Of a stretch of 64,000 nucleotides of DNA, positions 32,440 to 43,677 are shown one piece after another. This DNA is from Lycorma delicatula (taxonomy: Eukaryota; Arthropoda; Insecta; Hemiptera; Fulgoridae). Position numbers and translations under genes: made by a program. Positions within the stretch are counted from its first letter, which is position 1, and every line of letters starts with the position of its first letter. A model generated the notes under the pieces. It searched no databases and had not been told where the DNA came from. It saw nothing but the letters and a program-made list of their open reading frames with translations. The DNA lies in contig NC_134461.1 in assembly GCF_047948215.1 (NCBI RefSeq), positions 85,494,245-85,558,244 on the forward strand, written 5' to 3'.

Positions 32440-33190
32440 TATTTATATAAATAAAAATGTAAATGTTCGTTTGTTCAAAATCTTAAATTTCCGAAAGATC
32501 TTTACCGATTGCTTTGAAATTTGACACAACGTTGCATTCGAATACGCTCGTTTTTTTATATACCTACTATTTATATACCTAAGCTGTCACACCTGTGACA
32601 AGTAAAAACATACTTATTTGAAAAACAGCGCTGTCTGTTGAACGTAAAAGCAACACACGCTATACCAAATATTTTACGATTTCATTTCAGTGTTTCGGAT
32701 ATGTGTGGGCGCTATATACTAAAAAACTATTGGACCGATTTACGCGCGGGGAAAAGGGAGAAAGGGAAAAATCGGAAAAAAGCAAAATAGAAAAGGTAAA
32801 AGGGAACATAAATAATAGGAAAAAATAATACATAAAAAATAAGGTAAAATAGAACATAAATAATAAGGTAAAAAGGAAAGAAGGGGAAAAGTAAATGGAA
32901 AGGGGAAAGGAAAAAACGGGGAGAGGGGAAAGAGGAAGGCGAAAGGGAAATAAGGGAAGAGAAACGTGGGAATGAAAGGAAAAGGTGAAAGTGGGGGAAA
33001 TGAAAGAGGGAATGAGAGAATCGGAAGGGAATATGTTAAAAATGAAAATGGGAAAAAGGGAAAGGTTAAATTTTGTGAAATCTCGTAATGTTCATTTTGT
33101 TAATGTTTTATTAAACTTTCAATTGTGTTCATTTAATATATATATATATACTCAAATCTAGCAATAGCGAAGTATTGCCGGGTCTGCTAG
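32440..33190 (+). mobile_element. Non-autonomous Helitron
   Basis: The 3' terminus is convincing. A perfect hairpin GCAATA-gcgaag-TATTGC (33161-33178) is followed by CGGGTCTG and CTAG (33187-33190), with a T after it, the usual rolling-circle CTRR end. The start near 32440 has the AAAATGTAAATGTTCGTTTGTTC and CCGATTGCTTTGAAATTTGACACAACG wording common near Helitron 5' ends, but the exact 5' TC was not fixed. The interior includes a 325-bp purine tract. No Rep/helicase is encoded. Confidence 0.75.
32745..33070 (+). repeat. Purine-rich tract (G/A), about 325 bp
   Basis: The plus strand is almost entirely A and G in GGGAAA, GGAAAAG and GAGAGGGGAAAG motifs with few pyrimidines. It looks like a degenerate GGGAAA/GGTAAAA array inside the Helitron. 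Confidence 0.85.
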
Positions 33191-34339
33191 TTTAAAAATG
33201 TATGAAAAAATTCAGATAGCATTCTAAAAAACAATGAAATATATATTTTAATAATATGAACTATTTTTAAGAAATTCAGCATTGATATTTTGAAAAATAT
33301 ATAAGGTTGGTTAATTGTATAATTAACCTTTATTTGCTTTATGAGAAAGGAATGGAGAAATAAAAGAAAATATTGTATTTTAAAACACGTCATCAACCAA
33401 TTTCTTTTATATTGTATATAAGTTATTACATATTATAACGTATAACCTCCCACTCACCCTGTTGTAGGTATACATATAGAGTACAATTATTTTACTCAGA
33501 ACAATGTAAGTCAATAAAGTTTTTTTAAAAGTAGAAACTAAAAAGAGTTAAATACAGTTAATGAAACGTGAGTCGTGCATGAATTATATTGGAAAATGAA
33601 ATGGTTTTATTTCTTAGGTTAAAGACAATTATGTTTTGAGTCGACTTATACTAAAATATACAAACAAAACAAACGGTGAAAAAAGTATAATAGGTTGGTT
33701 AGGAAGAAGAGGGGAAAATGTTGATGGTGGGGATAAAGAGAGAAAGAAATTAGGTTGCAGTAGTATATCCGTGACCTCTTCTGTTACTTCTTGTTCTTAT
33801 AATATACCTCCACGCAAAATAAAAACATATTATGGGCTCAGTTGTTAATCTCATGCTACGTTGATCTTATATCCCTCCCTACAGTTCTGTCGTATATAGT
33901 TGGTTCACGGTTGATGGGAGGCGCACCTGCCTGAAGCGGTAAGGAATTTGTCTGAGGCTGTAAAAGTCGTCTGTGATTTGATTGACTGCTGCAAACAATT
34001 CCAGTTTATCAGTTAAATGTCAAACGTCACTCAACGAGACACAATCCAATTTTTCATTTCTTTCGTAGATAATTTTTTATTTTACCGGCCGTGAAATATG
34101 TTTATATAATATTAAAATAAAAACTAATTCCTAGATTTTTTTTGTATATATAATAGTTGAAAAAAAAACCCATAGAGTGGTTAATCTAAAATTATAAAAT
34201 TGGTATAATCGTGTATTAAGGAAGAATGATTTCATTAATTTTCGTAAAAATTCGAAAGAGGGGGATTGGTGGTAATAAAATTCTACTTGTGCTTGGCGTT
34301 TTTCGCCTATTAGAAAATAATGTCGTTAGAAATACAGTT
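33191..34339. other. Unassigned stretch
   Basis: The small plus frame 33636-33848 (70 residues; VDGGDKERKKLGC, SVTSSVTSC) has no recognised family and no homologue in the window. The minus frame 33187-33396 is a low-complexity chance frame. Nothing else is recognised. Confidence 0.45.
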
Positions 34340-35090
34340 CGATAATAATACAAGAACCATTCGGAACGTTCTCGGCCTGACAAAGAAAACAAACTTTTTC
34401 AGAAACTTTTATTTTTCATGTAATCACAATGCAATTCAGATACATTTACAACGACTTTCCTAATTCTTAATTGCCTCAGTGTAATGCGATTTATCCAACT
34501 CTGCAAATCAAGCGATTATCTCGGCTTTTTACCTCATCATTATAAGTGAATCTTCGTCCAGAAAGCCATTTCTTTAGGTTTGAGAAGAGGAAATAACAGT
34601 TGAGAGATAAATCTGTCAGCATATTTGGCGAATGTGGAAGCACTTTGTAGCTTATGCAATGGGGTTTTGCAGCGCGATAATCCGATACGTGTATGCAAGC
34701 GTATTATTATGGTAAAAGAACACTTTATTTTTGGTCAGATACGGACGTTTAGGCTGAATAGCAACCTTCAGTCGGTTCAGTAATGAAGCGTAATACTTTC
34801 TGGTGATAGTCCTTCCTTTTTCCTGGCAATCTATGAGGATCACATCACGAAAATCCCCAAAAAATTATAGCTATGGATTTTATTGCAGATGGAACTGTTT
34901 TCGCTTTCTTTGGCGTAATTTCACTTACTACCACCCACTGTTCGGGCTGCCGTTTAGTCTCTATATTGTTATAGTGAATTCCTTTTTTAACTACCAATAT
35001 ATAGGACGTCGAAGAAAATCAGCGGAAATGCGTTTAGATACACTATCGAGAAGTGATCAATCGATTGCGTCAGACGTCGAATGTTAACTC
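34340..35090 (-). mobile_element. Mariner transposase relic, minus strand
   Basis: In order on the minus strand: ETKRQPEQW, EITPKKAKTVPSAIKSIAIIFWGFS, ILIDCQEKGRTITRKYYASLLNRL, FYHNNTLAYTY, VLPHSPNMLTDLSL, FSNLKKWLSGRRFTYNDEV and a C-terminal ELDKSHYTEAIKN. These are the standard blocks of mariner transposases (for example KKAKTVPSA, the IDYLEKGKTI block, HHDNAPAH and the LKKWL block). The catalytic aspartates are lost: HHDN reads YHNN, the PSDY position reads LNCY, and the first D-E-TW block is unreadable. Frameshifts and stops abound. Confidence 0.85.
34652..34843 (-). pseudogene. Mariner transposase central fragment
   Basis: The open part reads MILIDCQEKGRTITRKYYASL, then LLNRLKVAIQPKRPYLTKNK and VFFYHNNTLAYTYRI. 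The second catalytic aspartate (HDN in active mariners) is N here. It belongs to the relic at 34340-35090. Confidence 0.85.
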
Positions 35091-35094
35091 GTGA

Positions 35095-35784
35095 ATATGA
35101 GGCAATTTGTTGGTAAAATTTTGGGATGAATATCTCCAGAGGATGGGGTAGATAGTTTTTTGGAGTAAATTTTTTCAAAATTCTGCAAACATAAACCCAA
35201 TTTATATTAAGCTCAGTATGTTTCTGCATGCTTATTTTAATATTAAAAACAAATTTACCCAAAATTTCTCCCTTTCCTAAAAATTGAAAAACGATTTTTT
35301 TATTTATTACATATGTTTTAACAGATTTTTTTTTTGTCTTTGTAAGCATACTAACAGTGCAAGTGACAAAAAAAAAATTACTTTAGGGGAAATATTGGAG
35401 GTGGGAGACCCGATCAAAGTTAAAAATATCGATTTTTTTATATTTTTGTTGGTTTATTTAAACTTTTAATATAATTAAATAAAATTATATCAATAAAATT
35501 TCATCATAATTCATCCCCCTCCCCAAAAAAAAGAAATCTTAGATAACCTTTTATTGGTTGTACTTTTTTCAGTGGATTTTTTTTTTTACCAAACAAAGTA
35601 AACGTAGAAAAATCAAAAGGTTTTCTTGGAAGGTGATTTTTGAGATTAAGGAGCCGAAAAGAAACATCGATTTTTTAATTTTTAAAACCTTTTTTTGTTT
35701 ATTTAAACATATAATTTTTTGATAAAACTTCATCATAAATTACTCCCAATCCAAAAAAGAAATCTTAGGTAACTTTTTTCATAT
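35095..35784 (+). repeat. Family G, copy 1
   Basis: It matches 51890-52480 in inverted orientation. Shared words are GGGAT-AATATCTCCAG, TTTTTTCAAAATT, TTAAGCTCAG, TGCATGCTTATTTTA, AGTGCAAGTG, TTTTTATTGGTTGTACTTTTTTCAGTGG and AAACGTAGAAAAA-C-AAA. A partial internal duplication (35428-35552 with 35663-35784) repeats the ATCGATTTTTT...TTCATCATAA...AAGAAATCTTAG block. The small frames that cross it are not conserved. Confidence 0.75.
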
Positions 35785-36365
35785 ACAGAGTGGTCCAAAA
35801 GTCGCAGGACAGCCGCATTAAGAAAATGAAACATTTGGATAGACCAACGTAAATTAGGTATGACGGCCCAACTTTGGGGCATAACACAACAATAGCCGCT
35901 ATTTTGAATCACCGTCCATTTATTTAAACGGGAAGGGGGTTATGTGACGTATCAAAACAGATTGAAATTTTACCAGGAATTCATTTCTGCAATTAGATTT
36001 CACATAACTGTCACGGTGTAGGAGTTACTGTCATCCAAAATTGACACTGGAGGGCTACATTATGTGTTCAATATATCGACCGTTTTGTTGAATCCATGAC
36101 TCCAATCGCTTAATCTAGTTAACAGACACTCGCAGAAGCACTTCTGGTGCGATTTTCGTGTAGTACAGTGTAATTCTTTGTTGCAGATGGTGAACATCAT
36201 GAATCTTCTCTGTGTACACAAGTTGCTTCAAATGTTCTCACAAATAAAAGTCCACAGGTATTATTAGGTCGGGTGATCTTGGTAACCATTTCACTGGGAC
36301 ACGCCGACCAATCCATTGCCCAGGCAACTGGACATGGTGTCGAAAACACAATTTTAGGTTTAATG
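35785..36365 (-). mobile_element. Mariner-type (DUF4817-like) transposase C-terminal relic
   Basis: On the minus strand one frame reads GQWIGRRVPVKWLPRSPDL, IIPVDFYL, a stop, then EHLKQLVYTEKIHDVHHLQQR and, after another stop, IKRLESWIQQNGRYIEHIM. The W-PRSPDL-P-DF-LW block and a C-terminal GGHFEHLL-like end are typical. The third catalytic aspartate (VDFYL) is retained. The N-terminal and first two catalytic blocks are missing. CAGAGTGGTCCAAAAGTCGC at about 35785 has the look of the element terminus. It is inserted beside family G. Confidence 0.75.
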
Positions 36366-36734
36366 TGTAATAAATTCGTTAAATTGATAGGAAAAAGAAA
36401 AAAATTCAACAAATTTGTAAAGAATTTAATTTTGAAAAAAAATTATTTAAAGTATATCAACTAAACGTGAAAAAATTTGATTTTTATTAAAAACAAAACA
36501 AATCGAAACGTAATAGAAAAATGTTTAAACAAAAACAAGATCACCTCGATGCTGAAAAATATCTAGAAATAAAAATAATTTAGTTCATAAATCTTAAATA
36601 ATCATTTTTTTATGTAAATGGTCGGTGATTTATATAACAATACAAAGAATTCCTAAGTACTTTTATTGTTCTTGGGTTCTTCATAATTCTTAAAACCTCT
36701 GAGGATTCCTAAAAACTAAGAAGAGAACTGTTGT
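36366..36734. other. AT-rich spacer
   Basis: A-rich spacer. No feature is recognised. Confidence 0.5.
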
Positions 36735-37050
36735 TTTTGTCAATTACAGTTCTCTTCCATTTGTTTTAGATAATTTGATTTGCATTTCACATTCCATAGC
36801 TTGTCAAAGATTTGTTTATTTAATCTCTTCTGGTCCATTTTGATCATATGCCTCGAGAAATTTAACCTTTTCTTTTCTTACCGTTGTTTCTTGATTTTGG
36901 TAGATCTTGTTAGATTTCAGTTTATATCCTTCCTCTATTAACTTTGCACAATGGATTTTCCTTAGTAAGCTTCTTGAGATCTCGAGCGATTTTTCGAGAT
37001 CAGTTAGGCGTAATATTTCTGTCATAAAAGATTACTGGTCTTACTAGAGT
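36735..37050 (-). mobile_element. LINE RT C-terminal fragment, minus strand
   Basis: The minus strand reads VRPVIFY, RLTDLEKSLEISRSLLRKIH, AKLIEEGYKLKSNKIYQNQ and RKEKVKFLEAYDQNGPEEIK. After a frameshift it continues RLNKQIFDKLWNVKCKSNYLKQMEEN. The fragment at 50850-51640 holds the same family in the other orientation (VRPVILYGIE, LTDLE, then PKQIK and NKQIFNKPWNMKCK at the DNA level). The GH-RM block is degraded to LEAYDQNG. There is no start codon, and the fragment is broken at both ends. Confidence 0.8.
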
Positions 37051-38632
37051 TATTTTTAATTATTATTTTTTGTAAGAAGAAAAATGTAATTTGTAAGATT
37101 AACGATAAAAGTTTTACATTTTACCAAGTGGTTAAGGGCTTAATTTTAAATTTTATCGAAATACTTGGGATATTCACTAATATTAATCGCCAATAGATTT
37201 TTTTTTAGTAAACCTCTTTTTATAATACATCTTACTTTACACAAGCATTCCAACTTATTTCCCTATGAATTATAATCTTACACATTTATTATTTAAAAAA
37301 AAAACAGTTTTATTTCTTATTAACAGATTAAAAGAAAAGAGGAAGTTTTCAATTCCATTTTTTGTTTTTTTCAGAAAGATTCTCTGAAGGTCCCGTTTAA
37401 GTTTAGCCATTAACTTACTTATAACTTAAGAAAAAGAATTTTAACGAAAATTAAAAAAAAAATGCTAAAAATCAATGATAAATGTTCAAATAAAATCTTT
37501 ATATTGTTTCTCTGTATTATATTTCTTATCTTTATTAAGAACCTAATTTCTTGCTTTTTGGATTCATTTTGAAAATAATTTTAATATGGACCCAATTTTT
37601 TTGTAGTTGTTGGTTAAACGGCATTTCCTCTCTCACTTCCCGTTAGGATCACTGAATATCGTAGATCTTTAATCTGAAACTTGGGAAGTCTTCTCTATTT
37701 TAAATCAAAGGCTATAATAGTAAAAATTTAAAACTAAAACTTAAAAACTAACTGATTTTGTATGTAGACATTTTTCAACAATGAAATTATTCTTGTTTTG
37801 ATTTAAAATTATAATAATACAATTTTTTTTTGTCACGTTTCGGTCTGTTTTGTTTTTAATAAAACTCAAATTTTTTCATGTTCAATTGATATTATTTACA
37901 TAAATTTTTTTCCAGAATTAAATTTTACTAGTAATTTAACGAAGTTATTGTAAGTCAAACATAAAAATATTGTTTTCCGACACTAAATTTTTTGTTTTAC
38001 AAAGGTTTTTAAAAAAAATAATAGAAATACATTTCTGTGACCTGTTTAATTCAATTTTTAGGTCAAAATTCATCATTTTTTAATTTAAGATCCAAGAATT
38101 TCAGTGTGGCTTCATTTTACCCTTAGAACAGCAACCACCAGGAATTTTTTTTGTAAGCTAAATACTAGAAAGCGAATCGTTTCTGAACCTATATTTATAT
38201 GAATCTTTCTCTTTATTTTTATTTATAGAATATGCCCAGAATTTTTTTTCGTTTCTATGTGAGACATTCTGTGCATATAAAATAAATTTCGTTAAAATTT
38301 AGAATAATCTGCAATGAATCTCCTCGTCAGGGAGTTAGTTAGGATGATTTAAAACTATCGAGTCATATCACAGCCGCATGATCGCTTATAACAATTACTT
38401 ATTGTTCACAGTTATAGTTTCCAAAAATATAAAAATAACACTGGATCCACTTTTAAAGAAAGACCGGTTTTTAAATCTTTTTAGAGAAAACTGTAATTTA
38501 AATGATAGTCCACGATTTTTTGTACTTTTTTTCTTGCATATTGCTGTCGTTGAATGTAATGAAAATTTATTTTCTTTTTCTTTTTTTAGATTTATGTAGG
38601 TTCCCAACTTTATTCCACTCGTTTCTTTGAAG
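37051..38632. other. AT-rich region, no recognised gene
   Basis: Short frames at 38378-38599 (plus) and 38395-38607 (minus) overlap and are chance products. Nothing else is recognised. Confidence 0.5.
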
Positions 38633-38966
38633 GTCTAACCCAGGCATGGCCAGCAAACGGCCCGCGAAAAAGTTTTCAACATTAGATTTTTTTTTATAAG
38701 CAGTTAAATAATGGAAAATACGGAAGTTTAAAACACTTGCCAAAAAATATTTGTAATCTTCAGCTCAAATTATATTTGTAAACAAACTTTTTCTTTAATG
38801 AATCTAAATAAAGTAAAACAAATTTCATAATAAAATTTTGTTTACTTAAATGAATCCTTTTTGTATTTAACATCCTTTAATTTTAATATTTCGTTCGGCC
38901 CATGAAAAAGTTTTCTTTCCAATTCGCCCCCGGATGCAAAAACTATTGGCCACACCTGGTCTAACC
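38633..38966. mobile_element. hAT-type MITE with perfect 8-bp target-site duplication
   Basis: GTCTAACC occurs at 38633-38640 and 38959-38966. Between them lies a 318-bp element (38641-38958) whose ends are CAGGCATGGCC and GGCCACACCTG, imperfect terminal inverted repeats with the CAG start usual in hAT elements. Inside, AAAAGTTTTC-type words near both ends (GCGAAAAAGTTTTC and GAAAAAGTTTTCTTTCC) lie next to GGCCCGCG and CGGCCCATG. No transposase is encoded. The 8-bp duplication length is that of hAT transposons. Confidence 0.92.
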
Positions 38967-39785
38967 GTATTTTAATAAAAATAAAATTATAAAAACCATA
39001 AAAAGATAAAAGCGCATTAAAAAATAAAAATAAATATTCCTTCAATATATTTTAATTAAAATTTTTTGAAGTCAAGGTCAAATTAAAGGTTAATAGTTGT
39101 TTTTAATTTTTTTAAACTTTTAAAAATTTAAAATCTTCTAAAAATGTAAATAACAACTGATAAAAAAACTATATTTTTGAAAATTATTGTTAGTAGTCTA
39201 GCATGCATATTTTCGTTATCTGGCCTTAGAGCAGGTCAAAATAAAAATAATACAAATATGTAAAAACAACAGGTTGTGTTGTGTGTTTTTATTATCAGAA
39301 TTAAATATTATAGATAATATATTATTTGCATTAATAAATTTAGTGAATACCAACAATAAAGTAAGATCAGACCTTATCGACCTCAGTAATATACTAGGAT
39401 TACATTGACGATGGAGGGAAGTAGAATAATTGTAATAGCGGCAGTACCAGTAGTAATAAAAATAATAAACGGAAACTAACTTTTTACTGACCAATCAACA
39501 AACATAAGTTATTAGGGTCTGTAATCTGTACTCACGTTAAGTAAAACTATGAATCAGCTGTTATCGGAATTCATTTTAGTAACGCACATAATCTACAGCT
39601 TAAAGTTAAAAAAAATATTTACCCAGTTCTACGCAAGAAGATCGAATTTTCGTTAATTAATTTAATTTGATTTTAATAAATTAATATTTTTTTAATTTGG
39701 TTTGATATTGCTAACAGTAAATACAGCAGATTAAAGAAACGTTAACGTTCCAACTTGCAGCATCATAACGACACCCTTCTAACTT
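38967..39785. other. AT-rich spacer
   Basis: The minus frame 39216-39494 (92 residues) has no signature. A GTTCTACGCAAGAAGATCGAATTTTCG phrase at about 39637 echoes 1837-1862 weakly. Nothing else is recognised. Confidence 0.45.
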
Positions 39786-39960
39786 GTCACGCTCAAATTT
39801 TTTCGACCGTAAATTGAGCGTAACTCAAGAACAACTCAACCAATTCTCATTAAATTTTCACATGCACAACTTCAGATATACTGCTACAGTATATATAAAT
39901 TTCAATAAAATTGATCTAGTAGTTTTGGAGATTTTCGAGCCACAAAACGTTATTCATGAA
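39786..39960 (+). repeat. Family D copy
   Basis: TCAAATTTTTTCGACCGTAAATTGAGCG, AACTCAAGAACAACTCAACC, ACTTCAGATATACTGCTACAG and TAGTTTTGGAGATTTTCGAG match the other copies. The 76-residue frame 39784-40014 only reads through the repeat. Confidence 0.85.
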
Positions 39961-39969
39961 TATTTTGAG

Positions 39970-40822
39970 GATTATCAACTCGAAATGGCCACATTGGGAT
40001 CTCAGAAGGTATAATTTTTATGAGAAACTTAAAATGGGAAACCCTAGATTTTCCCTAAATTAAAAATACGGTATTACCATTTTTGAAATCATCGCCCATT
40101 TTTAAATATGACGGCACCTTCATTATTTCAATTGGAAACCTCAGTTTTTTATTACTGCATTTTGTGGTAGAAAATATTATTTGACGAAATTCTTATTCTT
40201 GGATATTTTACTTTAAACGTAGCCGTTACAGAGAGGTACGGGCTGACAATTGTAAACTTACAAAAATAATAAATACAATTTTAATATTAAATAATAATTA
40301 CCAGTTGTTTTTATTTCCTTGTACGAAGTAAAATAATATGTATGAATGTAAATGAAGTGTAGTCTTCTACATTCTCAGGTCGGCTATTCCTGAGATGTGT
40401 GGTTAATTGAACCCAACCACCAAAGAACACCGATATCCACGATTTAGTATTCAAATCCGTATAAAAGTAAACTACCTTTACTAGGATTTGAACTTAAGAA
40501 CTGTCGACTTCGAAATCAGCTGATTTGCGATGACGAGTTCACCGCTAGACCGCTTGGTGGGTTAGCTCCTTAATGACTCGGTTTAGAGAAAAATACCAAA
40601 GAATAAAAATGTCTTAAAATACTATTTTCTACTCAAAAATGCAATAAAACCATGACGTTTCAATTTGAAATAAAGTTAGTTGCCGTATTTGGAAATGGAC
40701 GATTTCAAAAATGGTAATACTGTATTTTTAATGTAGGGAAGGTTTCTCAATTTATTTTTCTCATAAAACTTATTTATAGTTTCTGAGATTCCAGTAAAAG
40801 TTATCTTGAGTTGATCACCTGT
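39970..40822. repeat. Foldback element, arms ~250 bp, split by a SINE
   Basis: The left arm (about 39970-40222) pairs with the right arm (about 40573-40822). Paired words are GATTATCAACTC with GAGTTGATCACC, GGATCTCAGAA with TTCTGAGATTCC, TATTACCATTTTTGAAAT with ATTTCAAAAATGGTAATA, and GTAGAAAATA with TATTTTCTAC. Arm identity is moderate, with small indels. The spacer holds a short family A end (40313-40331) and a SINE1 copy. Confidence 0.82.
40332..40566 (-). mobile_element. SINE1 copy, 3'-truncated, minus strand
   Basis: The head reads (minus strand) GGTCTAGCGGTGAACTCGTC, the AAATCAGCTGATTT palindrome, GTTCAAATCCTAGTAAAGG, then the body to ACTTCATTTACATTCATAC. Its 3' end is replaced by CTTCCTTGTACGAAGTAAA-like family A sequence. 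Confidence 0.88.
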
Positions 40823-40850
40823 GTGTATATATGTACATATATATATATAT

Positions 40851-40995
40851 AAAAGGGAATCCCATTTAAGTGACTGGTATTTGCATACTATTTATACTTC
40901 AAAACATAAACAACATTTATTTTCACCATGCGACCGAATGTAATACCGTACTTTTCTTCAAAAAAATCTGCGATAATATACTTTTTTCGAAATAC
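40851..40995 (+). repeat. Family J copy
   Basis: It matches 20928-21060 in CCCATTTAAGTGACTGGTATTT, the TTTATTTTCACCATG region and GTAATACCGTACTTTTCTTC, again directly after an AT microsatellite. Confidence 0.7.
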
Positions 40996-41768
40996 TACAA
41001 ACTGAGAATTTTTAGTCATCAAGATGTAAAGCTGTCAGCCGTCTTGTTGCGCTTTTCCAGTATTATCAAAGAAATAAAATTTAAGTCTGTTCTTAGTAAT
41101 AAAATTTAATATTATTTTTAAACTTTTGACTTTTATTTTATTTTTTTGTAATTATTTAATACATTTTTTAGCTAATGAAAAATAATTTAAAAAAGAATAC
41201 ATCTGAATGATTTTTTTTTTTAATAAGTAAATTTTAAAAAAATACTCTTCCATCTTGGAACACAATAAGGAAGTTGTACCATCTTCAGCTATTAAACCCA
41301 CTGAATATGTATTTCTACTTTAAAATATCGAAAAATTTTTAATTCTGAACATCTTGATTAATTTATTTTATTTTTATGAAAACGTGAGGGAATGTTTTTT
41401 ATTATTTTTTTACGCTTCTGCTAATAGCATTTAAAAGTGTTCTAGAAAATTTATTATCAAATTGCTTCTGGGTCGAGATAATAGGAATTAGTTTTAAAAG
41501 GGTTATTCCCTATGGCTTTATTTATTTATTTTTCTGAGTGATAATATTAGGGGGAGAGATTATAAATCTTTTAAGAGGTAGCTGTAATGGGGTAAAACGA
41601 AATTACCCCACTAACTTGTCTGATTTTCATATTAAACTATCATAAATGCACCATTTACATCAATCACCGTAACATGTTTTATGATTTTAGGTTTCAGAGA
41701 TATACACACATACACACACTCCAAGCATACAGAACTTTTCTCTCGTTTTTGACACTTTTGGACTCAGA
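40996..41768. other. AT-rich spacer
   Basis: No feature beyond simple sequence is seen. The frame 40870-41109 reads through family J. Confidence 0.5.
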
Positions 41769-41816
<48 letters not shown>

Positions 41817-41893
41817 GTTTATATATATATATATATAAAGGTTTATATATATATATATATAAAGGTTTATATATATATATAAATAAAGGTTCG
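41769..41893. repeat. (AT)n with AAAGGTTT minisatellite
   Basis: A long AT run (41770-41812) is followed by three spaced repeats of the AAAGGTTT word separated by AT runs of shrinking length, ending in AAAGGTTCG. It looks like slippage expansion of a composite unit. Confidence 0.9.
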
Positions 41894-42119
41894 TATACAG
41901 AATGTATATGCATACTTTTCTCCCGAATTCTGGGCAATCAGCTCAAGATTGGCTATAGTTACTGTCATTTCTTTATATTCCTTTTTTATTTATTTCATGA
42001 CGCAGGGTTTTTCTTTTTGCAATCTTTAAGAATGAATGTTTCATTCATAAAAACATGTCTTTTTAATTAAACGTACACGAGTTATATTAAATTAAAATCT
42101 AAAATACATAAAAGAAAAT

Positions 42120-42625
42120 GGTTAATATGTGTAAATGCGAACGTTAGTGGCGGGTTCTGCTTATCTGTTTGCAACAGCATCACGCAAGAATTAACTGACC
42201 GATAGATTTCAAATTTTCAGGATAAATTTGTATTACCCCAGGAAAGATTTTAAGCCACAGATCAAGGGCTCTAGTCCCCTTGGGATTGAAGTTGTGAATC
42301 TTTCCTCTTGAACGACGATCTAATACCGTTTTTGATTTCGTTTTCAGACTTAAAAATAGTAGATTATGCTTATAACATTCCCGATTATTATGTTCCGATT
42401 TTCAGCACTCTGAAAGGGGAACCAAAAGGGATACGTTCGACTACGGCGGTTTGACTACGTTCAAGACTTTTATGTCAGAAACGGGCTTTTATGTTCATTT
42501 TATGAGAAAAACGGGCTTTTATGAAGGAAAGAGAGCTTTTCAGGCTTTAATTATTATTTATCAGTATTTTCTCACAACCATGAGGATAACGAAAACGGGA
42601 AGGACGAGCGAAGCAAGCCATAACC
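42120..42625 (+). repeat. Family H copy 2
   Basis: It shares its first third and its last ~60 bp with 31570-31930 (CCAGGAAAGATTTTAAGCCACAGATC, CCCCTTGGGATTGAA, TTATTTATCAGTATTTTCTCACAACC-TGAGG). Short internal repeats of ACGGGCTTTTATG (about 42481 and 42510) are seen. It ends in GACGAGCGAAGCAAGCC. Confidence 0.65.
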
Positions 42626-42694
42626 AGTAAAGTATAAGCAGAATAACATAAATTGAAGGAAAAATTAACTGAATTAAAAGACGTAATGTTAAGT

Positions 42695-42717
42695 AAAAAA
42701 AAAAAAAAAAAAAAAAA
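42695..42717. repeat. Poly(A) run, 23 A
   Basis: Pure A homopolymer. No LINE end was recognised immediately upstream. Confidence 0.9.
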
Positions 42718-42965
42718 TATTTAGTGCGTTTTATTTAAATATAAATTTTCAGAAATCGATGCTAATAAGATGACAAACTTTTTAAAACTGTTACTGGTAT
42801 ATAGAAACGAAATTTAAAGAACTAACTAAAAAGTATATCTTTTATGTTGTAGATAGTCTTTTTTCAGTTAATTCTTTTTTTAAATGCCCTGTATTTTAAA
42901 TAAACGAGAAGTTCAAATTCATAATATTTTATTTAATTACTCAGTAAAATTCTAGACACCCAGGA

Positions 42966-43677
42966 TAAAAAAAAAATCCTTTCGGTACGCCGGAAGGCGG
43001 AAGTAGATTTCACTAGTGCTAAGTAGGAAATAAAAAAAGATTTCCACCTTAAAGTTAAGAAAAACTTCAAATTTACTCAATACGACAATGTTTGAATGTG
43101 AAAAAAAGTTTCACATGCTTAGCATACGACGACAAGCCCCATCTTACAATTCCAGCAATATTTCTATCATCCCTTGCCATAAAGGGTTGGTCATATCAAA
43201 AATAGTTTCAGACAAAACTTTTAGAAGATGTTTAGAGGACCAATGACCACTTTAAACCGATTCGATACTGTGCTTATAAAGGGAAGTATGCGTTTTTTTT
43301 GTCTTCAAACCCCCATATTTTCAATCCCTGGGCCAGTAGTTGGTGATATCAAAGAACTTTACTTAGATATGTTTTAGGCCCTTATGTAAAAAATAGTAGG
43401 ATCTTTAAACGAATTCGATATTTTGCTTAATAAGAAAGTTATAGGGAAATTTGTTTTTTTTCGAAAAAGCCCCCTATTTCCATCCTCATGGTTTGATTTT
43501 GGCTGTTAACGAACTCGACCGAGATTTTGGGACGAGTTATTTTTAAGGAAAAATTTGAAAGTGATTGGCGCAAAATTACGGCAGTTATAGTGTTTACAAG
43601 AAATATATATATATATAACTTATAAGTCGAATCATGGAATCATTACAATAGGTAGCTTTCTTATGAAATCTACCTAA
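42966..43677 (+). repeat. Family E, copy 1
   Basis: From CCTTTCGGTACGCCGGAAGGCGG to TTATGAAATCTACCTAA. It matches 48156-49768 and, inverted, 57382-58150. Landmarks are TTTCCACCTTAAAGTTAAGAAAA, ACAAGCCCCATCTTACAATTCC, TTGGTCATAT, TTTAAACCGATTCGATACTGT, GGCCAGTAGTTGGTGAT, AACTCGACCGAGATTTTGGG and GCGCAAAATTACGGCAGTTAT. It has no coding content. Confidence 0.88.

Noticed and set aside
34987..35349. 120-residue minus-strand ORF as a gene
   Set aside because: Its C-terminal part is a decayed mariner segment and its N-terminal part lies in family G; it is a fusion of two relics.
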